64,000 nucleotides of DNA, from contig OZ020599.1 in NCBI GenBank assembly GCA_963971535.1, positions 94,239,897 through 94,303,896 on the forward strand, read 5' to 3'. This document shows, piece by piece, positions 25,001 to 34,986 of the stretch. The notes beneath the pieces are model-generated. The model was not told where the DNA came from, made no database searches, and saw nothing but the letters and a program-made list of their open reading frames with translations. The first letter of the stretch is position 1. Every line of letters begins with the position of its first letter. The position numbers and the translations under genes are program-made. The DNA comes from Notolepis coatsorum. Its lineage: Eukaryota > Chordata > Actinopteri > Aulopiformes > Paralepididae.

Positions 25001-28000
25001 GCCGGGCAGCGTGTCGAAGTGTCCTTGAGCGAGACACTTAAGCCCCCAACTGCTCCAGATGAGCAGGTTGGCACCTTGCATGGTTGCCTCTGCCGTCTGT
25101 GTGTGAATGTGTGAGTGAATGGGTAAAATGTGAGGAACAAATTGTAAAGCGTTTTGGATAAAATCTGGCGCTGCTATATAAATGCATCATTTACCATTTA
25201 GATAATAAGCTATAAGCTCTGCAGGCATTTCGGCTACTTTCATAATGCAGTTTGCGTGATGATTCACAAATGCTTCTATTATGTTATTTGTTTCTCTTTA
25301 TACTTGGTATGATGTAGCCTACAATTTATCAAACTTTAACACCTTACATTTTCATTGGTGTCCCTTGAGTTGGGGGGGCCTACATCAACTCAAGGGACAC
25401 CAACAAACTGAACAAGCTAAGCTAGTGAGGAAGGCTAGCTAGAGGTAGTGGCAGAGAGGAGGATGAGAAGGAAGCTGGACACACATTCCGGAGAACCCCT
25501 CCCACCCCCTCTATAAGGAGCTAGCCACAGACTCATAGCCCCCCCCCCTCAACACTCCACTAACTGCCCCATTAGCCCTTCGTGCCAGCGGCCATCAGGC
25601 TCCACAACCGTGGGCAGGGACAGCTGGAGAACTAACGGCTGCAGAACTCGAGAACTACTAGGAATTAGGGGTGCACGATATTGATTTTTTTGACCCCGAT
25701 ATCGATAACTTTCTGCTCCTCAAGGTCGATACCGATTTTTTTTAATGTATATTCCTGTAGTTTTGACCTAACCAGATTTATCATGACATGAGCGTTACTA
25801 CTATGAACAAAACAAAGCCAAGAGAACAGTTTTGACTCTTCAAATAAAGTGACTATATTTATTTTTCCAAATAAATATAATTTGAGTCAATCACAAAATT
25901 CACAATCCGTCAATGTCATTAACAATGTGTTTCCCTGAACAATGAGTGAACTAAAAACCAACAGGTATTGTGCTTTGTCAGTAGGGATGGGTACCGTTCA
26001 CATTTGAACCGATACGGTACCGGTACCTGTGAATCGATACCGGTACCCAACGGTACCTTTTTTTCGGTACTTTAGTCTCTAAAAATGTAATCTACCTACC
26101 TCAGTTAAAAAATAACTTATAAAAAATAAATAAAAAATCCAAACTTCAAATAACCACATTTTCGACAGTTTTCGGCTTGCCATTGCCCCGACTGCTTTGT
26201 TGTTGAATCAAGTCAAATCCTAAGTAAGCATATATTGTGCGTGTGAATGTTGACATAAAGAAAAAAGTGTAAAAAAATAAGAAAAATGTATTATCGGAGC
26301 TATCAATACTTTAATCGGGTTTATCGGGATGGCGTCATAATTGCTGATATCGGCCCGATAATTATCGTGCATCCCTACTAGGAATGTCTGACCACTAAGT
26401 GTGACTCTTAACCACCAAAACCTGCACAGACTACAGTGTATCATGCCAGTTAGGGTACCTTGTGTATACTGCACCTTGTGTATACTGTTTACTTTTACTC
26501 ATAGTACACATTCAGATTCAAATTCTTTATTGCCTTTATTGTAACGTATAATATAACAGATAGGGCATACAGACCCTCATCTGCAACTTTGTTTACACTG
26601 TTTATTTTTATATTCAGATCTAATTTTATTGCCTATATTCTACTATTACCCTGTACCTCCCCTTCCCATGCTGCGATGACACCCGAATTTGTTTTACCTT
26701 TCTTCTCCGTTTGTGGATCTATAGGCTACCGACTTGGAACATAGGGGGCAGATTCTATTTAACCTTCTGTAGTGTGGTTGTGAAAGGGTTAAAGCCGAGA
26801 CGATGCAAGATCAGCCTACAATAGACTACAGTTCACAATATTTCCCCCCATGAGGAAAGTGAATTTTAACCACTTCATCCAATTGGACAGAACTTGCCTC
26901 CTTTTTTTATTATTTATTTTTATCTCTTATCTTATTTGTTTTTTCTTGTTGTTACTATACACAGATCTTTTATGTATTTTATTATATATATTTTTTCAAT
27001 TTTATTACTTACTTTAATTTTTTTTCCATCCTTTCCTTGTACAGTGTCCTTGAGTCTGAGAAAGGCGCTTCTCTCTTAAAATTCAATCTATTATTATTAT
27101 TATTATGAGCCAAATCTAATTGGCCATTGCTGCCGTTAGATTTGTGTTGGTCGTCTCACAGGACAAGACCAGGTCTGTCAGGTTCAACAAAAGTATAGGA
27201 AATCAAACAGTGATCTTGATGAGATTGATCTGTGCACCTCATGGTACCAAAGCACCTCAAAGGCGCTTAAAACAAAATTACAAACATCACAAAACAAACT
27301 GGTCAGACTACTACTTGACCTGAACCCCAGAACCCACCTCACCCCTGCCCACTTTGCCAACCTAGGATGGCTTAGAGTAGACGACAGAGTACAGCAACTT
27401 GCAATGGGCCTGGTCTACAAGATACACTATACGACCGGGGTGCCCATGTACATGTCAAAATACTTCCCAAAGGTCAGTGAATACCACAACCACTACACCA
27501 GAGGAAGCTCAACAAATCATGTTAAACCCAGATTCGGCTCAAACAAGGGACTAAACACGTTTCGCAATTATGCCACAACAATGTGGAACGCCCTACCCAA
27601 AGCTGTAAAGGAATGTGAATCCCTGCCCACATTCAAAACCGCCCTTAAAGAGCACCTACGGGAGGCTGCAATTCGAAACTGGCCACCGTAAATGCCCAAA
27701 ACCCCCACCACCTCCTAATAGACAGTCTCCTCCCCACCGCATGTATATATTCCCTCCCCGCCGTATGTATATTCCCCTCCCACCCACCCACCCCCTCCTA
27801 ATGTACAGTCCCCTCCCCATCATATGTATATACTCTGTCAGGATCTAGGGGTAACAGTACTGTATATTTGAATACCGCCTATGTCACAAATGTATCAGTA
27901 CTAAATACCTATATGTCCCTATGCCATAAATGTCATGTATGTTATGTATGTCATAAATGTCTATATGAATTGAAAATGGGGGACCCTGATGGAAACAAGA

Positions 28001-31000
28001 CAAACGTCTTTCTCAGGTCTGCATCCCCTTAACAATTGTATGTATTGAGCCGTACTGTATTGTACCCATTCTGCAATCTGTTAAATAAAGTTTTCATTCA
28101 TTCATTCATTCATGATCTGCAAAAAGTCAAACAAAAGATTCAAAAGCAACAAGCCTAAGAAAAATAAATTGGGTGATATATTACAGAGTTGCAGTAATCT
28201 AATCCAAATTATTAGGCCTAAATTACAGATTTGACCATTTCAAACTAGTAATCAGTAACAAATTACATAAAAGAATAACCAACTCTGAACATAGAATAAT
28301 TATATTGGCTATAATGTATCCTAGTTTTTTCTAATATATAATAATACAAGAGTAGACATGTTTTCCGCCCACACTCTTGCCCTTTATCCTTTAAATCCCA
28401 TAATTCTCTCTCTAACTTTTTGAAACTCAAAACAATTGAGTAACTCGAGAGCTTGTTAGGAAATGGCTTCTAAATCCGCAAAGTTAAGAAAGAAAGACTC
28501 AGGATATTGCCGTGGATAGTCAGTGACGTTAGCATGGCTGTGGTGGCCAATGTCTTGCTAGAGAACCACAAGACGGCTCTTTCAATAGAATTCAAGATGG
28601 CCATCTCTGCCCTAGAGTCTAAAATGTATATGGTAACCAACCATAGATATATATAACTAGATGGTGCAAGGCAGAGTCTCCAGCGTAGTTCACCGGCGGC
28701 CATCTTGTCACAGGCAGCACGCCCACTCATAACATGAATGTCTATGGTGCATGTACTATTGAAATAACCATAGCATGCTAAAGTTTCAACCGATTTACAA
28801 ACGGTTTGGTTTATTAAAACGTTATTAACGTGGCTATGATTCAGGATGCTTGGACATGTTGAAATTATTTCCATATGAAAGTCCATTATAAGTATGCAGT
28901 ATGATAACTACATCTCTGACATTTATAACAAACCAAACCGGTTGAAAATGTTGCAAGCTATGGTTATTTCAATAGTACATGCACCATAGACATTCATGGT
29001 ATGAGTGGACTCTATGGTATAAACGACTGGTACATATTAACACTTTCAGTGCCCAGCAGGGGGCGCACGATTTAGTGCTTGAATGCCCACCATCCACTTC
29101 AATGTTAGCGTTAATATCGCCTAATCTATGTTTTAAATTATGGCTATGTGTCTAATCTGCCCGTCGCTTATCAATGACTCATTTTCCAGTCAACATTGTC
29201 GAAGCGGATTGTTTTTTTATCGGTTCATTTCCGTTTTATAGCATTTTGAAAAGCCCTCGTTTTCAAGGAAAATAAAAAGATTCCGTGATAAACGCCCTGT
29301 ACTGGAATATTCTAGAACGTTGTCATTTTTTTTTTTTTTTTATAGTTTTCAAATAAACGCTAGATTATCGATAGTAGGGACGCACCGAATGGGAAATTCT
29401 TGGCCGAAACCGATACCAAAAATAGGAAACAGTTGGCCGAAAACCGAATGCCGAAAGGCCGAAAATGATCAATATAAATATATATTATAATGTATTTTTT
29501 TTTCAGCTACCTGATTATGGCAAAAGACATGATTATGGCAAAACTTAACTTAAATAATATTAATAATCACTATTATGGGCCCATAAAACATTTATTCAGC
29601 ACTTTTGAATGCATATAGTTCCAGACTGACTGCTGAAAGATTGTACAATTTAAACATTTTCTCTTCGCATACAACAAAATGTGCATTAAAGTCAAGTGCA
29701 TTTTCTTTTCTCTGTAGGATAACTACAACAAAGTGCATTCAGAACAAAGCCAAGGTGCTTTAAAACTGCATAACGATCTGCATAAAAACACACACACAGG
29801 ACTGTTGTATCTACTACATCTCCCATGACTCTTAGCGGGGGATGACGTAGCTTACGAGAGACTGGTCAAAGAGGAATGGAAGCGTTAGCTAGCTTAACGC
29901 TAACGTTTAACCGCAACGGGCATATAGTAATGGCTTATATCTCCGTGAAAACAGGTCTGATTATCCTAAGACTGGTAAAATAGATGCCTTACCTGAGATC
30001 AGATGGTATCCAAAAAAATTATTCCAATTCCTGATCGCCATTCCAAAAATCGATCCTTTTATTGATCCAATGCTATGTACTGTAAACACATATTACACGC
30101 TGTTCTGATGGTCCACAATGACTCCGATCGGCTCGGGGTACATGCGTGAGAAGTAAAATGTGGGTTCCGGAGTTTTTTTTTCTCATCCATTTTCATTGAG
30201 TCCATTCCAAAAGGGTGCATTACCATCTGGGAGACGATAGGGGGCGCTTTTTTCACATCTGAGCTCCTGATGGGGCTGGTTTCCCAACGGTAGACTCGGT
30301 TGATGAAATATGAATTCAGATCGCTAATTAAAAAAAAATCACGCTAATTGTCGTGCTGGGCATTCAGGGGGCGAGCTGATAACACGTGTTATGTCGTGGC
30401 TGGCATCCAAAGTGTTAAACTCTGTGCAAAACAAATAAAGTATAGTTATTTTTCTTACTCACTATTGAGTACATTTAAATATATTGGCATTATACAGCAC
30501 AAGTACAGTACAACGAAAAGAAGTTTGTCATTCAACCAGAGTGCAAATGTAGCAGTAAAGTGCAACAGCAATATACAATGTACAGGTGGTTAAACTGGGT
30601 ACAAAATATACAAATTAGTATTACTGAGTATAGTGCTAATCAGATGTAGTATTATATAAATAGAGAGTATGACTACTACTTGCCAGCAGCGTAACTAGTA
30701 AGAGTTGGATATGTACAGATATAGATATAGTAAGGGACTATGTGCAGGTGAGGATAGGTATATATGTGGTGTGAATAAATATATATATATATATGTAGTA
30801 TATACAGCGTCAGCATATATATTTATTTATTTTTCTTACTCAATATTGGGCAGAATTATAAATAGGCTAAGCTATTTACCCACAACCATGTTGACCATAG
30901 ATACTCTACAGCCAAACGGAGCAGAGAAGAATGCCTGCCTGGACCTCACCTGTCGGGCGTGTCCACAGTGTGTAAGTCATACATTGTAGACCTATGACGC

Positions 31001-31310
31001 TTGGCATTTCAATTGTGGTCTGCTGTCGGCTAAGAATTTATTTAGACAAGGACAAGCCCTGCTGATCTGACGACTAGGGATGGGCATTTTAAAGAAAAAT
31101 CCAGATAGATTGATCGCATGCTATACTCGATTGATCGTGTATTACTCGAAAAGGGAAAACAAACTTAGAAAAAATAATAATAATAATAATATTAGAATTT
31201 TTTATTTTATTATTATTATTTGTTTTAACTTATTTTTGTTCATTCACATATATATGTTTAAGGAAACCAACAAACAGTTATAATCTTATACATACATGTG
31301 AAAAGATATG

Positions 31311-31341
<31 letters not shown>

Positions 31342-34329
31342 CCATAGAAATCTATAATTTCTATTTGTTTGTTTTTTTCGATTTTTCTCATAGCTATCCC
31401 TACTGACGACTGGTAAATATTAAAATGCATGTTGTGTGTGGCTACGTACCGATGCCCAGGAGGATGTACCACACGTGGCCCAGGTGGAAGTTGGTGAGGA
31501 GGTGCACAAAGTTGAAGGCCACAAGAGAGAAGCAGAGGGCAACACTTATCCACTCTTGGCATCTTTTGCCTTTAAAACAAAAACACGAGAGAACATATTA
31601 TGGCCTACGCAACCAAACACAAGCATTACGTTTGTGTTTATCAAATTGTTGACAGGCTGGGAGAGATTATAGACAAAGCTGGTGTGACTAATGTTGACTA
31701 TCGTGTGTAATCTTGAGTAACTGAACCGACTATACTCTTCTGTATGTATCCCTCTTATACATACTCTCTGTACAATAGTATCACACATACATGTGTACTG
31801 TACTGTGTGTACTGTATCTCTAGTATATTATCTCTATACTTTTTTTTGTCTCACTCATATTTGTATATTCAGAGTTAATTATATTGTTTACACTGTTTAA
31901 TTTACTACTAGGGGCGACAGTGGCTCAGGAGGTAGAGCAGTCGTCTGGTAGTCGGAAGGTTCCCGGTTTGATTCCCGCTCCTCCCGGGCAGCGTGTCGAG
32001 GTGTCCTTGAGCAAGACACTTGACCCCTAATTGCTCCCGATGAGCATCGGTGTGTGAGTGAATGGGTGAATGTGAGAAACTAAAAACCTCCGCTCCCCCC
32101 ACTCCCCCATGCTGCGATGACGCCCGAATTTCCCCAAGGGGATGAATAAAGGAATATGTTATGTTATCTTTCGCCGTCGACTAAAGACGCACTTCTTCAA
32201 CCATTATCTGAAATAAAAATATATTTTTTTAATCGAACCCTAACCTTATTATGCAATAAACTAACCTACACTGTAGAACTCAACACCTTGATGAACATTG
32301 TTACTCAGCTGATAGAGTTGTGCCCTTCCTGATGACTTGTCGTACAGAACTTGTAAGTCAAGTTTCAAGTTTCTTTAATAGTTGTCATACAGAAGTACAG
32401 AATACTTTTATACAAAATGCTTCTTACTGTTACTGTTGTGTGTTTGTGTGGTTTAAGTGAGTGTGCGTGTGGGTGTGTGTGCTGTGTGCATTTGATGGTT
32501 GTTGCATAGTGTTTATTGTTCGTTTAGCAGCCTGATGGCCTGGGGTAAGTGACAAGTCGATTTGGATAAAAGCGTTCGGCTAAATGACTAAATGTAAATG
32601 TATAGGAATGTGCATCTAAACTTGTGTTTCTACCTCTGTCATCTGTTTGGTTGAATTAAGCTATATTTATTATTATCAATAAATTCTTGCCCTATTATGT
32701 TATTATTTGCCTTTGTACATTGTCCTCCAATTGTACATTGCCTTTGTACGTCGTCCTGTGTAGTGATGCTGCTGTGTTGACAATACAAATCTTATCTCAA
32801 ATAAGGGAATCGTGTCTTAAGTTCATACTATCGTGGACGATATACATCTCATCCACTGCACAGGACACTGATTTGAAATGTTATGTTATGACAAAACGTT
32901 TTTTTAAATACACATAATAAATGAATGAAAGTGAGATTGAGAAGAGTCTGTCAGATATGCATTACTCACATCTAAAAATATTATCAATATGATAAAAGGA
33001 TATTGGTAATCAGATCTGAAATCCAATAGGAGATTAATGTATTGAGTTTCACACAATATAGCCTACTAAAATGATTTAAAACGACATGTAAAGGAGATTC
33101 CTATCTTAAGACTTTCAAAATCATATTGCAAGTTATATCTGCTCGAATAATTGCAATATGATTATATTATATTACCCATATAATTCAGCCATACAACGAA
33201 GCTATTTCAGCAATAAGTGTACAGGTCCCCTGACGTACATATAGGTACTGTATAGGTCTTAAACTGCTACCTTATCATTAATTAACATAAGGATTCAATG
33301 CCCCCGATGGCATCACAGGTGGCCATATTCAAACTCATTTACTCTCAATAACTGTCAAACTAAATCAATGCGTACAAAAACTGTTTAGAGTGTTTGTTTG
33401 TGTGTGAGATTATGTGCAAAATAAATCAGCAAAACAAACACAATTAAGACCTAAACAAAAGTAACTAGCCAGGCCTAATTTACTCGTTTAGTAATTACAG
33501 TATATAAATATGACTAATGTTGACTCATGAGTTCCAATCTGCCAGCTGACGTGCTTCGCATGTTAGAACATTGTTTTGAAAGGTCAAAGCAACTTCACAT
33601 GGGGCTCCCGTGCACATTATAACGGAAGCAGTGAAATCAGCTATATTCCCGAAAATTAAACAAATTAAAACACTAAAAAGGCTATAGAAAAACCTTTGAA
33701 CTAGTCATCTTTTAAATTGTGTGACGTGTGGCTGCTGGCTACATCTACAGTTACATGCCGAAAAGTATAGGTACGTTATCAATGTACTGTATATGCTGTA
33801 CTGTACTGTTCCTGGAACACTTAGAAAGTCGTCATTTTAACGTAGTAATGCTTCAGTATAATGTTTGGTGGCTTTTACTAACCGGATAACTAGTTATGTT
33901 AGCCCCACTAAGAAGTATATGTTTAGATAGAATGTATATCTTTGACTGTGTGTGTTCTTATTTTTGAACAACCTAAATGTTTATTATTGTGAGCGATCTG
34001 TGGTGCTGAATTTCCCCTCGGATGGATTAATAAAGTACTTATTATAATAATAGTCTATTATATTCTCTTGTTCTATTCTAAATAAAGCTGGACACTGGTG
34101 TTAACACGTAGCTAGGCAGTTTCATAATAATGCACGGCAACAATGCTGAGCGTGTGACACACAACAAGGACTCTATTGACTCACCTGGCGAGTATAGATC
34201 TGCGAGCTCTCGGGCCCCTGCGTGTTGTGGACCCCACCTCGCCGGACCCCGACCCGGTTCCCCCCGGGGTTCTGTTGTTGTCTGTAATTCTGGTCCTCCA
34301 CACCCGTTTTCGTTTGCCATTCTCGCCAT
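13212..34329 (-). CDS. peds1: PEDS1/TMEM189 plasmanylethanolamine desaturase, exons 1-5 of probably 6
   Basis: The product introduces the 1-prime vinyl-ether double bond that makes plasmalogens, in the endoplasmic reticulum membrane (known for the family). Coding exons run 34329-34185, 31569-31450, 19335-19244, 13681-13537 and 13424-13212, giving 715 nt: 238 codons plus one base. All junctions are GT-AG and the frame is continuous. Visible features: the N-terminal [18 protein letters not shown], hydrophobic segments near residues 56-73 and 82-101, [18 protein letters not shown] (102-119), and histidine motifs [14 protein letters not shown] (126-139), [10 protein letters not shown] (191-200) and [14 protein letters not shown] (218-231). 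The human protein has 270 residues, so about 30-40 C-terminal residues and the stop are missing; no matching exon was found down to base 1. Introns 2 and 3 are swollen by transposons and minisatellites. Divergent from cebpb. Confidence 0.95.
13537..13681 (-). CDS. peds1: PEDS1 exon 4
   Basis: 145 bp. Acceptor CTCCCTCCCAG, donor GTAAGC. Encodes [20 protein letters not shown] and continues to NFLTRSP. It contains three histidines of the presumed metal site (H128, H129, H138). Confidence 0.96.
13826..15190. other. PEDS1 intron 3: LINE scraps, no gene
   Basis: About 14070-14340 reads as a LINE C-terminal scrap on the plus strand ([18 protein letters not shown]) with a short 3' tail. About 14870-14945 ends with TATATAAATAAAGATT and (ATT)n, another LINE tail. 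No exon is supported. Confidence 0.5.
15195..15985 (+). repeat. 46-bp minisatellite, about 16 units, with 3- and 5-bp variants
   Basis: Unit: GTGTGGTGGTTTACTGTAGG then TGTCGGCTACAGAGGGAGAG and TCAGGA. Some units have 5 extra bases (TGTACAGTAGG) and some 3 extra (AGGAGGAGTG), giving about 46, 49, 51 or 54 bp. Located in PEDS1 intron 3. Confidence 0.95.
16185..16350 (-). mobile_element. Probable tRNA-headed SINE relative
   Basis: Contains GAAGCAAACCCGGGGCGACC and a tail with CGCGACTCAGCGCGCTATATG; it resembles 44880-45058 (GGAGTCGAACCTCGCGGCTG then AGCGCGCTATGTGG). The family match is partial and the ends are unclear. Confidence 0.5.
16550..17622 (+). repeat. 25-bp minisatellite, about 43 units, each with a CCAAT motif
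   Basis: Unit: GCTCATTCACACCGCCAATA then GGAAC. About three quarters of units keep CCAAT; others have CTAAT, which destroys it. A few units have extra CACCG bases. Located in PEDS1 intron 3. Confidence 0.95.
17713..18038. mobile_element. hAT-type non-autonomous DNA transposon
   Basis: Terminal inverted repeats CAGCGGTTCTCAAA and TTTGAGAACCCCTG. Flanking 8-bp duplication with one mismatch: CACTAGAT at 17705-17712 and CACTGGAT at 18039-18046. Length 326 bp, no transposase. An 8-bp duplication is the hallmark of the hAT superfamily. Confidence 0.88.
18047..19022. other. PEDS1 intron 3: no gene; GTACC-type repeat end
   Basis: AT-rich, with a repeat end at about 18895-19000 (ACCGTTGGGTACCGATACC, ending CCAACCCTA) related to 5690-5812. 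Confidence 0.45.
19023..19095 (+). repeat. (GTGTAT)n/(GT)n microsatellite
   Basis: Repeats of TATGTG followed by (GT)n. It lies about 150 bp downstream of the donor of PEDS1 exon 3, in intron 3. Confidence 0.92.
19244..19335 (-). CDS. peds1: PEDS1 exon 3
   Basis: 92 bp. Acceptor TTTCTTGCAG, donor GTAGAG. Encodes residues 89-119, including [18 protein letters not shown], the most conserved block of the family. Ends exactly at a codon boundary (FGK). Confidence 0.95.
19554..20704. mobile_element. DNA transposon with CCGTAATTTTCGG ends
   Basis: Inverted ends CCGTAATTTTCGGACTATAA and its complement near 20683-20702, each flanked by TA, suggesting a TA target duplication. The surrounding sequence is a LINE 3' region whose halves resume on either side. 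A smaller palindromic element (20018-20493) is nested inside. No transposase seen. Confidence 0.7.
20018..20493. mobile_element. Palindromic hAT-like MITE, nested
   Basis: Ends CATAGATATATATAGAACAC and its complement. Exact 8-bp duplication GTCAAAAC at 20010-20017 and 20494-20501. A related copy is at about 28643-29010. It contains CCATCTTG/CAAGATGG inverted segments and an AAACCGTTTG/CAAACGGTTT-type core. No coding sequence. Confidence 0.82.
20705..20935 (+). repeat. LINE 3' tail
   Basis: Ends CCCCAAGGGGATCAATAAAGG then AATATCTTATCTTA. The same tail occurs at 32103-32165 and partly at 26640-26700. The continuation of its 5' part lies before 19554. Confidence 0.55.
21309..21511. repeat. Inverted array of the TTAACCCTTTCACTACC unit
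   Basis: Left half: units in one orientation. Right half after about 21452: reverse complement (CTGTAGTGTGGTAGTGAAAG). The whole is a near-palindrome of about 200 bp, same unit as 8281-8630. Confidence 0.85.
21535..21870 (+). mobile_element. LINE 3' end with reverse-transcriptase C-terminal remnant
   Basis: Reads with breaks as a C-terminal segment ([10 protein letters not shown]-like, then a tryptophan-containing WNALR-like block) and a tail ending GAAATAAAGATTTAAAA. The copy at 54430-54790 is the same family. Confidence 0.55.
21945..22680 (-). repeat. LINE 3' untranslated region, minus strand
   Basis: AAGTTCAAGTTCTTTAATAG then GTTGTCATACAGAAGTACAG at the left end; a related copy is at 32350-32560. 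Contains GCAGCCTGATGGCCTGGGG. An approximately 57-bp tandem duplication is near 22290-22400. Confidence 0.5.
22681..23329. other. PEDS1 intron 2: no gene seen
   Basis: AT-rich sequence without recognisable exon, repeat end or motif. Confidence 0.4.
23330..23600. promoter_or_regulatory. CpG-rich block inside PEDS1 intron 2
   Basis: A local rise in G+C and CpG (for example CCCGGCGAGCGCGCTTC near 23438) in an otherwise AT-rich intron. Open on the minus strand for 89 codons (23591-23322), but the peptide is not recognised and has no splice-site support. Possibly an alternative promoter or an old CpG-rich insertion. Confidence 0.25.
23604..24628. mobile_element. Long palindromic MITE with GTTATAAC-rich interior
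   Basis: Inverted ends TTAATTACGGAAGGGTATTG and CAATACGCTTCCGTAGTTAA, extending through CTGCCACACCAGAAAC. The interior consists of inverted segments rich in CACGTTATAAC/GTTATAACGTG and CTTGTTATAACA. An hAT element is inserted inside. The insertion site duplication is unclear. Confidence 0.7.
23669..24269. mobile_element. hAT-type non-autonomous element nested in the MITE
   Basis: Ends TAGTGCTGTCAGGCGATTAA and CGATACACTGACAGCCCTA. Exact 8-bp duplication GTTATAAC at 23661-23668 and 24270-24277. The interior is AT-rich with TTAATTAATCTAATTAA segments near both ends. Length 601 bp. Confidence 0.88.
24927..25192 (+). mobile_element. tRNA-headed SINE with LINE2-type tail
   Basis: Head: GACAGTGGCTCAGGAGGTAG and B-box-like GGTTCGATTCC. 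Body with GTGTCCTTGAGCGAGACAC. Tail TTGTAAAGCG, then CTATATAAATGCATCATTTA. Other copies: 31910-32060 (plus, 3' cut) and 50643-50901 (minus). Confidence 0.8.
25666..26377. mobile_element. hAT-type element with a second repeat inside
   Basis: Ends TAGGGGTGCACGATATTGAT and TAATTATCGTGCATCCCTA. Exact 8-bp duplication CTAGGAAT at 25658-25665 and 26378-26385. Inside, about 25984-26160 is an inverted copy of the GTACC-type repeat (GGGATGGGTACCGTTCAC). No transposase. Confidence 0.86.
26386..27224. other. PEDS1 intron 2: LINE scraps, no gene
   Basis: Diverged LINE tail near 26640-26700, one TTAACC-type unit near 26763-26792, and an AT-rich stretch with (ATT)n near 27085-27105. Confidence 0.45.
27225..28112 (+). 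mobile_element. (ATTC)n-tailed LINE, 5'-truncated copy
   Basis: About 27225-27691 reads, with a frame change near 27300-27400, as the last part of the reverse transcriptase: [20 protein letters not shown], later [20 protein letters not shown] and [12 protein letters not shown]. The tail ends TTAAATAAAGTTTTC (ATTC)n. Copies of the same family are at 35030-38131, 44228-45181 and 51960-53250 (all minus). Confidence 0.88.
28643..29010. mobile_element. Diverged copy of the palindromic CATAGATATATA MITE
   Basis: Starts CATAGATATATATAACTAG and shares GGCGGCCATCTTGTC, CAAACGGTTTGGTTTATTA and GTACATGCACCATAGACATT with 20018-20493. The right terminus is eroded. Confidence 0.65.
29053..29066 (+). promoter_or_regulatory. 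CTCF-core motif match, PEDS1 intron 2
   Basis: CCAGCAGGGGGCGC fits the CTCF core consensus CCASYAGRKGGCRS at all 14 positions. Motif evidence only. Confidence 0.45.
29067..31066. other. PEDS1 intron 2: no gene seen; transposon scraps
   Basis: Near 29372 an hAT-like end (AGGGACGCACCGAATGG) with no matching right end. About 30440-30730 resembles LINE 3' untranslated sequence on the minus strand. (TA)n-like run at 30778-30795. Confidence 0.4.
31075..31402. mobile_element. hAT-type element 47 bp from PEDS1 exon 2
   Basis: Ends TAGGGATGGGCATTTTAAAG and TCTCATAGCTATCCCTA. Exact 8-bp duplication CTGACGAC at 31067-31074 and 31403-31410. Includes a run of about 30 A at 31309-31340. Sits just inside intron 2. 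Confidence 0.85.
31450..31569 (-). CDS. peds1: PEDS1 exon 2
   Basis: 120 bp. Acceptor TTTTGTTTTAAAG, donor GTACGT. Encodes (G)[18 protein letters not shown], continuing through NFVHLL to WYILLGI, which covers the first membrane segment. An AG a few bases inside (after GCAAAAG) is an alternative acceptor, but it would break the frame with exon 1. An hAT element ends only 47 bp past the donor. Confidence 0.92.
31910..32060 (+). mobile_element. tRNA-headed SINE, 3'-truncated
   Basis: GGGGCGACAGTGGCTCAGGA, GGTTTGATTCC and GTGTCCTTGAGCAAGACAC, as in 24927-25192. After about 32065 it is replaced by LINE-tail sequence ending GAATAAAGGAATATG. Confidence 0.75.
32350..32560 (-). repeat. LINE 3' untranslated region fragment
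   Basis: AAGTTTCAAGTTTCTTTAAT then AGTTGTCATACAGAAGTACA, matching 21945 onward, ending at GCAGCCTGATGGCCTGGGG. Confidence 0.55.
32561..34184. other. PEDS1 intron 1: no gene seen
   Basis: AT-rich. A LINE-type tail near 34000-34050 (TTAATAAAGTACTTATT). No other element could be bounded. Confidence 0.45.
34185..34329 (-). CDS. peds1: PEDS1 exon 1 (coding part)
   Basis: ATG at 34329, preceded by an A at -3. Encodes 48 residues ending ELADLYSP plus one base of a Gly codon. The donor GTGAGT begins at 34184. The first 30 residues are low-complexity and poorly conserved; [18 protein letters not shown] matches the human N-terminal region. Confidence 0.92.
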
Positions 34330-34535
34330 GTTCCACTACACTGCACTCCCGGGCCCAACCCCTCCAGTCTGCGCTCATGAACCAACAGAGGAATCCACCT
34401 CTCAGCCGACAGGAGCGACAGATCGCAGTAGCCAGTCGCTGGCGTGGAAATCACTCTGTCATCAGACGAAAAGCCAATGGCGTCGTTGGGGGAGGGAGAA
34501 CACCGCATTTCCTCCTGACCCCACCCTTCCTTCAA
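34330..34535 (-). promoter_or_regulatory. peds1: Likely PEDS1 promoter / 5' leader
   Basis: GC-rich sequence directly upstream of the ATG, with a CCAAT box (CCAATGG, 34474-34480) about 150 bp from the start codon and no TATA box, as usual for a housekeeping lipid enzyme. The transcription start cannot be fixed from sequence. Confidence 0.5.
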
Positions 34536-34541
34536 AATGTC

Positions 34542-34542
34542 C

Positions 34543-34612
<70 letters not shown>
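34542..34612. repeat. (AAT)n microsatellite
   Basis: About 23 AAT units about 210 bp upstream of the PEDS1 start codon. Confidence 0.95.
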
Positions 34613-34900
34613 TTGTAATATTCCGGACGGCTACATTTTCGCCCTATCTGTGTCCATGTGATTTTAATCGCAAATAACTGCATAGATTGTTTTCATGTAC
34701 TTATTATATACCTGTCAAAAAGCGTTACATGGAGCTCGTGAGGAGGGGGGGGGGGGCGGGGGGTATGAACCCTAGTCTATGCCCATATATAGACAACCGC
34801 AACACTTCCGGTATTTTGAGCTCATGGGAGAAAGTGGGGTACGTCGTCAGAGTATCTCTATTTTATTGATTACACGCCGATAGACAACGCGATAAGCGAT

Positions 34901-34986
34901 AAACATGTTTTTTTTCAAAGTTTTGCATAAACATTACTTTTGCCAAAAGTAATGTTTATGCAAAACTTTGAAAAAAAAACATGTTT
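34901..34986. repeat. Near-perfect hairpin, two 42-43-bp arms
   Basis: Left arm 34901-34942, right arm 34944-34986, one-base spacer. The arms differ only by 8 versus 9 bases in a homopolymer run. The arms contain TTTGCATAAACATTACTTTT and its complement. Confidence 0.9.

Noticed and set aside
24927-25192. tRNA-like A and B boxes as a tRNA gene
   Set aside because: No cloverleaf could be completed, and the sequence recurs as a SINE with a LINE2 tail.
34173-34618. Plus-strand frames of 123-162 codons over PEDS1 exon 1
   Set aside because: Antisense shadow of exon 1 and its promoter, ending in the (AAT)n microsatellite.
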